Origin: JAHFRG01 sp041495205
Lineage (GTDB): Bacteria > Pseudomonadota > Gammaproteobacteria > Burkholderiales > JAHFRG01
Length of the DNA: 42,369 bases
Assembly: GCA_041495205.1 (NCBI GenBank)
Contig: JBGQCF010000014.1
Coordinates: forward strand, 1-42,369
Reading direction: 5' to 3'
Both the position numbers and the translations under genes were made by a program. How positions within the stretch are numbered: the stretch's first letter is position 1; each line of letters starts with the position of its first letter. Below are positions 14,862 to 24,000 of this stretch, in pieces. Below the pieces are notes generated by a model that saw nothing but the letters and a program-made list of their open reading frames with translations, ran no database searches and was not told where the DNA came from.

Positions 14862-15398
14862 TCACTCACGACGCAGCCTGTCAAGCAATTCCATTCCCTC
14901 AGGCCATGCGCCGAGTTTGGCTGCGCTTCCGATGTGGCCCCGGTTACCAAGCAGCGCGTACTCAGCGTGCCATGCCACCGCGAATTGCCGGGAACGCTCA
15001 ACTGATACTCGTTCATCGTCCGTACTCGCGACGACGATGCTCCTGAAAGGTAATGGCTGCAGCGGCATGGGTGAAAAGCCGGTCGGTCCAGGTGGAAACG
15101 TTGGAGCGTCGACATCGCTTGGCGCCACCAACAATGCAGCCTCGACTGGCCCTGAGTGAACAGTAGCCCAATGTGCGACCAGGCAGCAAGAGAGAGAGTG
15201 CGCAACAAGAATGGCTGGTCTGCTGTCGCGCGCAATGGCCTCATGCAGATTTCTAATCCAGTCGCGGACGTCCGGCGTTTCCCAATCGGTCTGCAGGACG
15301 CGCTCAAAGCCGGGATTTGCCTGCTCCCAGTAAGTTTGCCAGTGATCGGGGCCGGAGTTCCCGCGGCCCGGCAATAGAAGGACGCGTGTGCGAGACAT
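14862..15398 (-). CDS. RBBP9/YdeN-type alpha/beta hydrolase
   Basis: 178 residues, the normal size for this small serine-hydrolase family. N-terminal motif VLLLPGRGNSGPDHWQTYWE is diagnostic. Catalytic triad: Ser68 in VAHSLSC, Asp127/128 in STDDERV, and His155 in GHIGSAAKLGAWPEG. Substrates are generally unknown. A possible -10 element lies at 15447-15442 on the minus strand. Confidence 0.92.
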   Translation of the reverse strand: MSRTRVLLLPGRGNSGPDHWQTYWEQANPGFERVLQTDWETPDVRDWIRNLHEAIARDSRPAILVAHSLSCCLVAHWATVHSGPVEAALLVAPSDVDAPTFPPGPTGFSPMPLQPLPFRSIVVASTDDERVSVERSRQFAVAWHAEYALLGNRGHIGSAAKLGAWPEGMELLDRLRRE

Positions 15399-15441
15399 GT
15401 ATTCGGGCTCTAACTAAAAATAGACTGTTGAAAAGCCATTT

Positions 15442-15447
15442 ATTATA
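15442..15447 (-). promoter_or_regulatory. Possible -10 element for the hydrolase gene
   Basis: TATAAT on the minus strand, 44 bp before the ATG at 15398. No convincing -35 box at the right spacing, so support is limited to the perfect hexamer in an AT-rich gap. Confidence 0.35.
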
Positions 15448-15584
15448 ACGAACCGACATAGCTTTTTTAGATTCAGCTTTTTGACTCCCGTTGAAGTATC
15501 AGGTCGAGCCGTTCAAATAAATAATCCTGCCACTATACTCCGCCGCGCTGGCGCTGAGTCCATGCGTCCCTAAGCTCACGTTGA

Positions 15585-16952
15585 TTAGCGCTCGCGTCCC
15601 GCCTCGTGCATGGTTTTTTGGATAGGCGAAAGCAGATACTCGAGGACGGTGCGGTTGCCCAAATTGATTTCGGCGGAAACCTGCATGCCCGGGCCCAGCT
15701 GGTATCTTGCGCCGTCCCGCTCGAGATACGGCGCTTTCAGCGACACAATGGTGCGAAAGCCGCCCTGCACCGGGTTGTCACCGCCCGGATTATTTTTGTC
15801 GGATTTCGCCGGCGCCTCGCTCGCATCCGGGCTGACCTGCAATACTTCTCCTTGCACCATGCCGTACTGCTGGAACGGATAAGCCGTAAACTTCAACTTC
15901 ACCGGCTGCCTGGGCCGCACGAAGCCCGCGTCCAGATTGGTGACCCACACTTCCGCTTGCATCGGGTCATTGTGCGGAACCAAAGTGAGCAACACCGTGC
16001 CGGGGGAAACCACGCTGCCCACAGTGTGCGTGGCGAGATCTTTGACGATGCCATCCTGCGGCGCTCGAAGTTCCAGAAGCGCATGCCGGTGGGATTGCTT
16101 TTCCCAGTCCTGCTGCAATTTTTCATACTGCCCCTGCGCTTCGACTTGCTCGTTCTGCAACTGGCTGCGGTAAGCGGAAGTAATCTGCGCAATCTTTTTT
16201 TCGGATTGCGAGATGCTGGCTTTCAGGCTGGCCACATTGTAATTCTGCGCGCGCAGGTCCTGCTCCTTCTCGATGCGGTCGCGGCTTTTTTCCAGGGCCA
16301 TGAGCTTGGTAGCGTAGCCGTCTTTGGCCAGCTTCGCAAAGGCCTCTTCCTGCTGGCGGTATGCAGGCAGCGTCTGGGTCAGCTTGTCCTGAATTTCTAT
16401 GGCGCTGGATAAATCCTCCTTGGCCTTGCGCAGCGCGGCCTGCTCTTGCTGCACACCATCCAGATAAGCCTGGCGGCGCTCGCGGTACTGCGCTTCGACT
16501 TTGGCAAACAGCGCGGGCGAATCGCCGGCTTCCTTCTTGAGCGGAGCGCCTGAGAGCTCGGCTTCAATGCGCCGCAACTGAAGACTCTTCAACGCCAGCT
16601 CGCTCTGCAGGGTCTTGTTCTCCGCCTCGGAGATGCTGGTGTCCATGCGTATCAGCACCTGTCCTTCGCGGACTTCATCGCCTTCCTTCACCAGAAGTTC
16701 CTTGACGATTCCCGAGTCAGCGGGCTGCACGACCTTGAGAAAGCTTTGCGGCACCAGTTTGCCCTGGGCCACGGCGATGATGTCGAGGCGTCCGAAAATC
16801 GCCCACAGCAGCATCACTCCAAACAAAACCAGCACGGTATAGAGCACCAGCCTCGGCAAGGGTGAAGGCGGCTGGTGCTGCGCGCGCAGGATGGCCGGCG
16901 CAAAATCCAGCGCATCAGCTTGAAGCTTGGTTATCCGCTGCAACATCTGCAT
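15585..16952 (-). CDS. HlyD-family type I secretion periplasmic adaptor
   Basis: 455 residues with Shine-Dalgarno AAGGAG before the ATG. A short cytoplasmic N-terminus, one transmembrane helix (~35-56: LVLYTVLVLFGVMLLWAIFG), a lipoyl-like half (DIIAVAQGKLVPQSFLKVVQ, GIVKELLVKEGDEVREGQVL), a long coiled coil (~105-290), the second lipoyl half (RAPQDGIVKDLATHTVGSVV) and a beta-barrel C-terminus ending SPIQKTMHEAGRER. It links the inner-membrane ABC exporter to an outer-membrane channel. It lies downstream of the RTX gene on the same strand, but higBA and a repeat now separate them, so it may have its own promoter. A remnant of a second copy lies at 13339-13452. Confidence 0.95.
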   Translation of the reverse strand: MQMLQRITKLQADALDFAPAILRAQHQPPSPLPRLVLYTVLVLFGVMLLWAIFGRLDIIAVAQGKLVPQSFLKVVQPADSGIVKELLVKEGDEVREGQVLIRMDTSISEAENKTLQSELALKSLQLRRIEAELSGAPLKKEAGDSPALFAKVEAQYRERRQAYLDGVQQEQAALRKAKEDLSSAIEIQDKLTQTLPAYRQQEEAFAKLAKDGYATKLMALEKSRDRIEKEQDLRAQNYNVASLKASISQSEKKIAQITSAYRSQLQNEQVEAQGQYEKLQQDWEKQSHRHALLELRAPQDGIVKDLATHTVGSVVSPGTVLLTLVPHNDPMQAEVWVTNLDAGFVRPRQPVKLKFTAYPFQQYGMVQGEVLQVSPDASEAPAKSDKNNPGGDNPVQGGFRTIVSLKAPYLERDGARYQLGPGMQVSAEINLGNRTVLEYLLSPIQKTMHEAGRER

Positions 16953-17034
16953 CTACGTCACTCCTTCGAAAGCTTCAGGACCGGTTTCCCCTTTCCGGTC
17001 AAGTAGGGATGTGATTTTGCCGCATGTTTTACGC

Positions 17035-17063
17035 TTGACGTACAACATAAAATATACTATTAT
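17035..17063 (+). promoter_or_regulatory. Promoter of higBA
   Basis: TTGACG (17035-17040), 17-bp spacer, TATTAT (17058-17063), only 7 bp before the GTG of higB. An alternative TATACT at 17053 gives too short a spacing (12 bp). The AT-rich spacer is a plausible operator for HigA autoregulation, but no clean palindrome is evident. Confidence 0.5.
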
Positions 17064-17070
17064 TAATTTA

Positions 17071-17349
17071 GTGATAAAAACTTTCCGTTGCAAAAAGACC
17101 GAAGCGCTTTTCAACGGGAAGCGTGTCAGGCAGTTCGCTGCTTTTACCGCCCAAGCTGAGCGGCGTTTGGAAATTCTGGACAATGCAAAATCCATCCAGG
17201 ACCTTATGACCTTGCCCAGCAACCGGTTTGAGGCATTGCGCGGGAACCGCGCCGGGCAATGCAGCATCCGCGTAAATCGGCAATGGCGCATTTGTTTTGA
17301 ATGGGAAAACGGCGATGCCTATAATGTTGAAATTGTGGATTACCATTAA
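17071..17349 (+). CDS. higB: HigB-type (RelE superfamily) toxin
   Basis: 92 residues from the GTG at 17071. The frame extends further upstream, but the family starts at the I-K-(T/S)-F-(R/K)-C-K motif, seen here as VIKTFRCKKTEALFNGK. Further conserved parts: RRLEILDNAKSIQDL, LPSNRFEALRGNRAGQCSIR and VNRQWRICFEW, ending EIVDYH. HigB toxins are ribosome-dependent mRNA endonucleases of ~92 aa. Followed after 11 bp by the antitoxin gene; toxin-first order is typical of hig loci. Plus strand, opposite to the surrounding secretion genes. Confidence 0.95.
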   Translation: MIKTFRCKKTEALFNGKRVRQFAAFTAQAERRLEILDNAKSIQDLMTLPSNRFEALRGNRAGQCSIRVNRQWRICFEWENGDAYNVEIVDYH

Positions 17350-17360
17350 CGGAGATCTCC

Positions 17361-17666
17361 ATGCCTAATAAAATGCGGCCGATTCATCCCGGCGAAATCC
17401 TGAAAGGCGAACTCACCGAGCTTGGCCTGTCGGCCAACGCCTTTGCCAAGGCCTTGGGTGTCCCGGCGAACCGGATTACCGCCATCCTCAATGAGCAGCG
17501 GTCCGTTACTGCGGATACCGCGCTCCGGTTGTCACGTTTTTTCGGCAGCACTCCCGAATTCTGGATGAGCCTGCAAGCAAGCCATGATGTCAAGAGAGCA
17601 AGACAGGCTGGGTGGCAGGAAATCGTGCGCACAGTCAAACCTGATAAGACAAAAATCGCGGCTTGA
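17361..17666 (+). CDS. higA: HigA antitoxin, HTH (XRE family)
   Basis: 101 residues, Shine-Dalgarno GGAG before the ATG. Diagnostic start MRPIHPGEILKGEL, then a helix-turn-helix (LSANAFAKALGVPANRITAI), then the typical SVTADTALRLSRFFGSTPEFWMSLQ segment. HigA neutralises HigB and represses the operon. A hairpin plus T-run terminator follows at 17719-17749. Confidence 0.95.
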   Translation: MPNKMRPIHPGEILKGELTELGLSANAFAKALGVPANRITAILNEQRSVTADTALRLSRFFGSTPEFWMSLQASHDVKRARQAGWQEIVRTVKPDKTKIAA

Positions 17667-17718
17667 GCTCTGAACGGCGTCCGAAAAAATTTCATAAGCG
17701 GTCTCACCCTCACCCGAA

Positions 17719-17749
17719 CCCTCTCCCCTCAAGGGAGAGGGAATTTTTT
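17719..17749 (+). terminator. Rho-independent terminator after higBA
   Basis: CCCTCTCCC (17719-17727), 5-nt loop, GGGAGAGGG (17733-17741), then AATTTTTT. The hairpin with the preceding CTCACCCTCACC belongs to the CCCTCTCCC-type REP repeat family, another copy of which is embedded in the exporter gene at ~30128-30190. Confidence 0.75.
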
Positions 17750-17780
17750 ATCTTGGTGTGAACGTCCTCCCTTTTGCAAT

Positions 17781-17988
17781 CTCCTGTGAGCTGCCGAGCA
17801 GCACAGCACAAACGGGTGAACTCGGCGAGCACTGTCTGAGCGCGAAGCGCGAGTTGCGCAGCCGCCCGCTTGTGCGAGCAGCACAGGGTACCCCGAAGGG
17901 GCTGCGAACCGGGGTCGCCTTCTTTTTGGTTACTTTTTCTTGGCGACACAAGAAAAAGTAACCAGCCGCCGGGCTGCCCCCGGCGAAT
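17781..17988 (+). repeat. Interspersed structured repeat, copy 2
   Basis: About 208 bp, same orientation and architecture as copy 1. The outer stem pairs GCACAAACGGG (17806-17816) with CCCGCTTGTGC (17865-17875); two base pairs differ from copy 1 by paired, compensatory changes. Core GAGCACTGTCTGAGCGCGAA is identical. The second hairpin is at 17928-17963 and the right end is GCCGGGCTGCCCCCGGCGA. It fills most of the 373-bp gap between higA and the RTX gene end. Confidence 0.85.
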
Positions 17989-18000
17989 TTGGAAATCTCC

Positions 18001-18036
18001 TTTCACTCCTTACTCCTCTCTCCTTACCCCTTACTG
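18001..18036. repeat. CACTCCTTACTCC-type intergenic repeat
   Basis: Polypyrimidine stretch starting TTTCACTCCTTACTCCTCTC followed by TCCTTACCCCTTAC. It is one arm of the repeat family seen with both arms at 33233-33320 and 40783-40868. It lies just past the RTX stop codon. Confidence 0.6.
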
Positions 18037-18039
18037 TTT

Positions 18040-21000
18040 TCAACTCAGCTTCATCGCTCCCTCCTGCAGAGTTGCGAGCGGGTGCAGCGTTTGCGCTTGC
18101 GCTCCAAACTGCGGCGAGTTGAGCACGTCTTGCGCTGCGCCCAGACCCATTCCCGCCAGCGTGCCGTTCTTGCCGTATTGATACGCGAGATCGCCGCCTA
18201 GCGCTTCGCTGTCGCTCGCTGCAAGGTGAGCATCGAGCAAGCTGTTCATCACGCTCCAGTGCGCCAGATTTTTATTTTTCCCTCGGGCCTGGTCATATTT
18301 ATCCACCAGCGCAGTGAAATCAAAATCATTCACCCTCTTGTTGAGCAGGGGGTTTAAAGAGTTCGGATCATAAGCCACCATAGCATCGGTGATGACTTGC
18401 AGGTTCAACACGCTTTTGTTTTTAGATGAGGCATACCAGTCCTTGAGTATTATTTTTTCGCCGTTGCCGACCTCGACGATGAGGTCCTTGCTTTTCTTGG
18501 AGAGCGCGAGATCCTGGTAGCGGATGCCCCCGCCCAGGGAAAGCGTATCGCCCGCCCCGCCGCTCGGATTAAGCGTATCTTTTCCGTCGCCGCGATTGAA
18601 TGCGATGATGTCCTCGCCCTTGCCGGTGGTGAGGCTATCGTCGCCCTTGCCGCCGATGTAAAGCTCGTTGCCGTTTCCGCCAGTCAAGCTGTCATTACCC
18701 GCGCCTGCATTCAGCAGGTTTTTACCGAACTCATCTTTCAGAGTATCTTTGCCGTCCCCGCCTTCGAGAACGTCATTCCTGCTATCGCCATTGATAACAT
18801 CATTCCCCGCGCCGCCGCTCACCAAGTCATTCCCCGCGCCGCCGTAAAGAGTATCTTTGCCTATGCCCCCATCCAGCACGTCATCGCCGGCACCGCCGCG
18901 AAGGGTGTCTTTGCCTTTGCCGCCGACCAGCAGGTCATTGCCGGCACCACCGTTAAGAACATTGTTGCCATTGTTTCCGATAAGGGTCAGGCCGGATACG
19001 CGGCCCACAGTCAAATCAAAGCTATCGGATACCGAGAGGCTGCCACTGTCGGCGGCGGTGACCTTGACGGCAAGAACACCGATATCGGTTTGTCCCGGTG
19101 TACCCGCGAAAGTTTGCGACACCGCATCGAAATCAAGCCACGCCGGCAATGCCGTTCCATCCGACAGCGCGGCACTCAAGTTGAGCGTATCGCCCGCATC
19201 CACGTCCGAGAAAGTATCTGCAGGAAGCTGGAACAGGAACCGAATGGCTTCGATGGCGGTTTGATCGGATAGGGGATGAGCAAGCGTTGGCGCATGGTTG
19301 ACCGGCGCGGCTTTGCTTTCCAGGGTGGCCGCATCCCATATCGTGCCCGCGAATATGGCTTGTTGTATTGGAGAGGAATTGGCATCAGCGTACCAGCTCT
19401 GGATACGCGCCACATCGCCGCTGGTAGCGGTGAGGAGAAGATCCAAGCCGTCGCGGCTTACCATGATATCGTCAGGCGCGATGCCATCTGTAAATTGGAT
19501 ACTCCCCTGACCGCTTGGATTAATCACGACATCGTGGCCGAAGCCCGGGTCAAACACATACATATTGTTCCCCGCGCCGCCGTTGAGACTGTCGTTGCCG
19601 CCCAGTCCGTTGATGCGGTCATTGACATTGGTACCGGTGATGGTGTCTTCTCCCGCCGTGCCGGTGAGGTCGAAGCCCTTGGCGATGAGGTCGTCGTAGC
19701 TCAACACCAGTGGAGCCTGTCCTGAGCCTGGCGAAGGATCGAACAGGAAGTTCGAGATGGACGGATTAGCAAAGACATTGTTGGGGTCGAAATCGTCAAT
19801 GTGGATTTCGTCACCCTGGTCCCCAACGCGCAATAGCAGGGATCCCAAACCCAAGGAAACGGAGTCCGGCGTGATTCCTTCGCCAAACAAAAGGGAGTTG
19901 GTGCCGCTTGAGTCCTGGATATGGTCAACACCGTCGCCCAAATTAAAGACATAGGTGTCGTCGCCTGCACCACCGAACAAGAAGTCGTTGCCCGCGCCGC
20001 CAGCCAGAACATCATTGCCGGCGCTGCCGAAGAGGACATCGTTGCCCACAGTCCCTTGCGTGGCGCGGCGAATTGCTTCCGCAGTGCTCCAGACCGTGCC
20101 GTCAATAAATTGGAAACGTTCTATGCCGGTGCCGATCAAATCGGCATCGCCAGGAAGCGCAACTTGTATGTTGTCGTTTTGATCCCAGGAGAAATTCAGG
20201 AAATTGCCGCTCGGGTCGAGCCGCACTGTCACATCGCTGGGGCTCAAGCCATCGCCGAATAGCACTGTGTCGGCCTCGATGAGCCCGCTTGCGACAAAAG
20301 GTTCCAGTGCCGCGTAGTCGGTGGCCTTCACATCCGGCGCGGGCGGCAGCGGCTCAATCAAGACGAAGCGCTGCAGATAGTTCGCGTTGAGGTCGTCAAT
20401 CCGCTGCTGCTGCTGAGTAACCAAATCCTGGAACTCCTGCAGCGTGAAGCCAAAGATATTCTGTTGCGGGTCGTCGACCGCTTCAGGATGGTCAAGGAAA
20501 AACTGGTACTGCGCTTGCGTGTCAGTCTCCCCCTGCAATTCCAGGTCCCGCCCTTCCTCGGGTGTTGCGAATGACGTATTGGGATCGAAATCGTTGTCTA
20601 CGTAGCGCCCACCATTCTCGCGGCGGAACTCGACGTCGAATATGCCGATCGAGTTGTAGTAGAGATTATCGAAGCTCTGCTTATCGATGCCGCCTGCATC
20701 TGAAATCACATCGTTGCCGTCGCCGCTATCATACGAATAGGTGTCGGCCCCGTTGCCGCCATCAACCGTATCATTGTTAGCGCCGCCGATGAGCGTGTCA
20801 TCGCCTTCTCCGCCAGTAAGGGCGTCGTCGCCATCGCCCCCGTTCAGCATGTCGTTGCCTGCGCCGCCACTGAGACTGTCGTTGCCGCCCATTCCCGCGA
20901 GGACGTTGTCTGCATTGTTGCCGATGAGCACGTTGTTGAGAGCATTGCCGGTACCTTCGCTTGCAGTATCCCCGGTTAAGGTAAGGTTCTCGACATTCTC

Positions 21001-24000
21001 AGTGAGACTGTAGGAAACTGCGCTTTGTACTGTGTCCATGCCTTCATCGGCGAACTCCGTCACCGTATCGCCTGGATTATCCACGATGTTGGTATCGTTT
21101 CCGGGGCCGCCAATCAGGTCGTCAGCGCCTTGTCCGCCGTCAAGCAGGTCGTCACCACTTCCGCCGTTGAGCACATCGTCGCCTGCCTTGCCGTGGAGCT
21201 GGTCGTTGCCGCCGAGACCGCTTCCCACGTCCGAACCCCTGGTATAAAAGATGATGTCGTCGTCTTCGGTCGCCTGCATCGCACGGCTGATGACATCGGC
21301 CATATTTAAGACCGTGCCAGCCTGCCCTGAGTCTGGCGAAGGGGCAAACTGAAAATGCTCGATGCTGGTGCCGATCAAATCGTCGTCACCCGGCAGCACA
21401 ACTCGTATGCCATGATCCTGACCCCAAGTGAGATTTATGTTACCCGTGGGGTCAAAGCGCGCCGCAACGTCGTTAGGGCTCAAGCCTTCGCCGAATTGCA
21501 CTGTGTCGGTCTCGATGAGTCCGGTTGCGATAAAAGGTTCCAGCGCCGCGTAATCGGTGGCCTTCACATCCGGCGCGGGCGGCAGCGGCTCGACGAAGAC
21601 GAAGCGCTGCAGATAGGTCGTGTTGATGTCGTCAATTTGTTGCTGCCGCTGGGCGACAAAACCCTGGAATTGCTGCAGCGTAAATTGAGAGGGGTTCTGC
21701 TCTGGATCGTTGAGCGCCCCGGGATTGTCGCGGAAGTACTCGTATTGAGACTGGGACTCTTGCAGCAATTTAATTACCGGCACCAACACGAAGTCCCGTC
21801 CCGCTTCAGCTGTAGCGAAAGAGCTGCGGAAGCCGTCGTCGTGGATGTCGAGGTAGCGGCCTCCGGCTGCGCGCCGCAAGTCGAGTTCACTTCCTCCTAT
21901 GCCGATTGAGTTGTAGTAGAAATCATCGAGGACTACCTTGTCGAAGCCTCCCTGATCGGAAATAGTGTCGCTGCCTGTATCATTGGGATCGACGAGAAAG
22001 GTCGTTGCGCCGTTATCGCCCGTCAACATGTCATTGCCCGGTCCGCCATAGGCGGTATCAGCGCCGGTAATCACGTCATCACCGGCGCCGCCGTCAACAA
22101 AGTAGCCTCCCGTGACCGTGTCGTCGCCGCCACCCGCTTTGACCACGGTGTTCGCTCCGGCAAAAATGGTATTGGAAGAATCGCCGGCGTCAATTTCCCC
22201 GAGCGTGTTGGTTTCATGCGTCTCCGTGAGAAAAGCCTGCACTTGTGAAGGGAAAGCCCCGCTTGACGGGATGCCATTCGGATGAAACGCTCCCGCCTGG
22301 CCGTCCACGGTTGCCGAGAACGTGTGCTGAGTTATGGTGCTTGTAACGAATCCGATCAATCGGCCATTGGGGAAATCCGGGTTCGACCGATCGATCACCG
22401 GCTGGGAGGTGTCGATGGTCGAAAAATGGTTGACCAAGTTCTGGGGGCGCAGCCAGGAGGCATTGACCGTGCCCTGGATGGTATTCTGTACATGGGATGT
22501 CCCTGAGAAGTTGTCGTTGATGAACGCATCGTCCGAGACGATGACCTGATTCACCAAGCTCGCGCTGTTATGGAATCCGCCTACCGGGTTTGTGTTCCAA
22601 TTGACGGTTACCAAATGGCTGCTGCCCAGATTCGAAATGACGCCGGGGAAGGGGAATGTTTCAAATTGGCTGGTTGTGGTCGCTTCTCCGCCGCCGTAGA
22701 ATGCCGTCGGCTGTGAAAAATTAAAGCCCTGATCGAGCTCGCCCGCGCCGATCAGCTGGTAGCCTTGAGCGAGATAAGAAGAGACGATCCTCGCTTTCAA
22801 GGCGCTGCGCGCTTGGTTGAATGCCTTGTCGGCAAAATCTTGCTGCGCCTCGTCGGCGATGATGCGTGCGGCGAGCGCCTGCGTCGCGCCGCTGGAATCC
22901 TGCAGGGTCCAGTCCTGGTTACCGAGAAAATAATCCTTGATCAGCGCTCCGTCCCGGCTGCTGCCCACGGTAAGCAAGAGATCGTTTCCGTTCTGCGAAG
23001 TCGCGACATCGGTGAAAGCCAAGCCCGTTTGCAGTGCGATGGTGTTGGCGCCCGTATCAATCCAAGTGTCTCGCCCCATGCCGGCGCCGAAAGAATAGGT
23101 ATCGTTGCCGCCGAGACCCATTTGCGTTTCGTCGAATGGTGTGCCCGTTAATATGTCGTCCTGCTCCGTGCCCACGATCGGCGCGACCGGCAGCGTATTC
23201 AGAAAATCGGATGTGATCGCGCTCCCGTCGCCGAACAAGATGCGCTCGATGCGGTTGGCGGCATCGCTGAACTGGCCTTGCACCGTGACCTGGTCGCTGT
23301 CCCCGTAGTCAATGATCAAGTCGCCATTAGCGCGGCGCGTGAACGCCACATCCGAGGCGAGGATGTCTTGAGCGAACTGGATGGTGTCGGTGTTGCTAAG
23401 GTCAGCAGTGTTTGTTGCGACCGTTCCCGCGTCGGCAATGACGTCAAGTCCATCGCCTCGGGCAAAGAAATAGGAGTCGCTGCCTACGCCGCCCGCAAGC
23501 GTGTCATCGCCCGTGTCCCCACGCAGATTATCGTTGCCGTCACCACCAAAGAGCTGGTCATCGCCTGCGCCGCCGATGAGCGTATCGTTGCCCCCTTGCC
23601 CGTTGAGGGTGTCGTCGCCCGCGAAACCTTCGAGCACATCATCACCCGCGCCGCCGACAAGCGAAAGGCTCTGGGTGTACGCCGCGGTGAGAAGCTGCTC
23701 TTGCGTAAGCACCGTGCCGTCGTCAAACTGAAAATCGAAATTCAGGGACGAGATACTCCCTTTGATGTGCAAGCCGTCGGGAATGCCGGGTATGGTTTCA
23801 GTCGCACCCACCGTCGACACAATCAGCTCTTTCTGTCCCTGATCATCGGTTGACGTGGTGACGTTAAGTTCGCTGACGTCGTTAAATCCGGTGAGGATAA
23901 TATGGTTGTTGCCCTCGTTGTCGCTTATGGTGTCGGAAGTATCGGCGACGTAGGTGTCGTCGCCCGCTCCGCCGATAAGTTGGTCGCTGCCCGGACCGCC

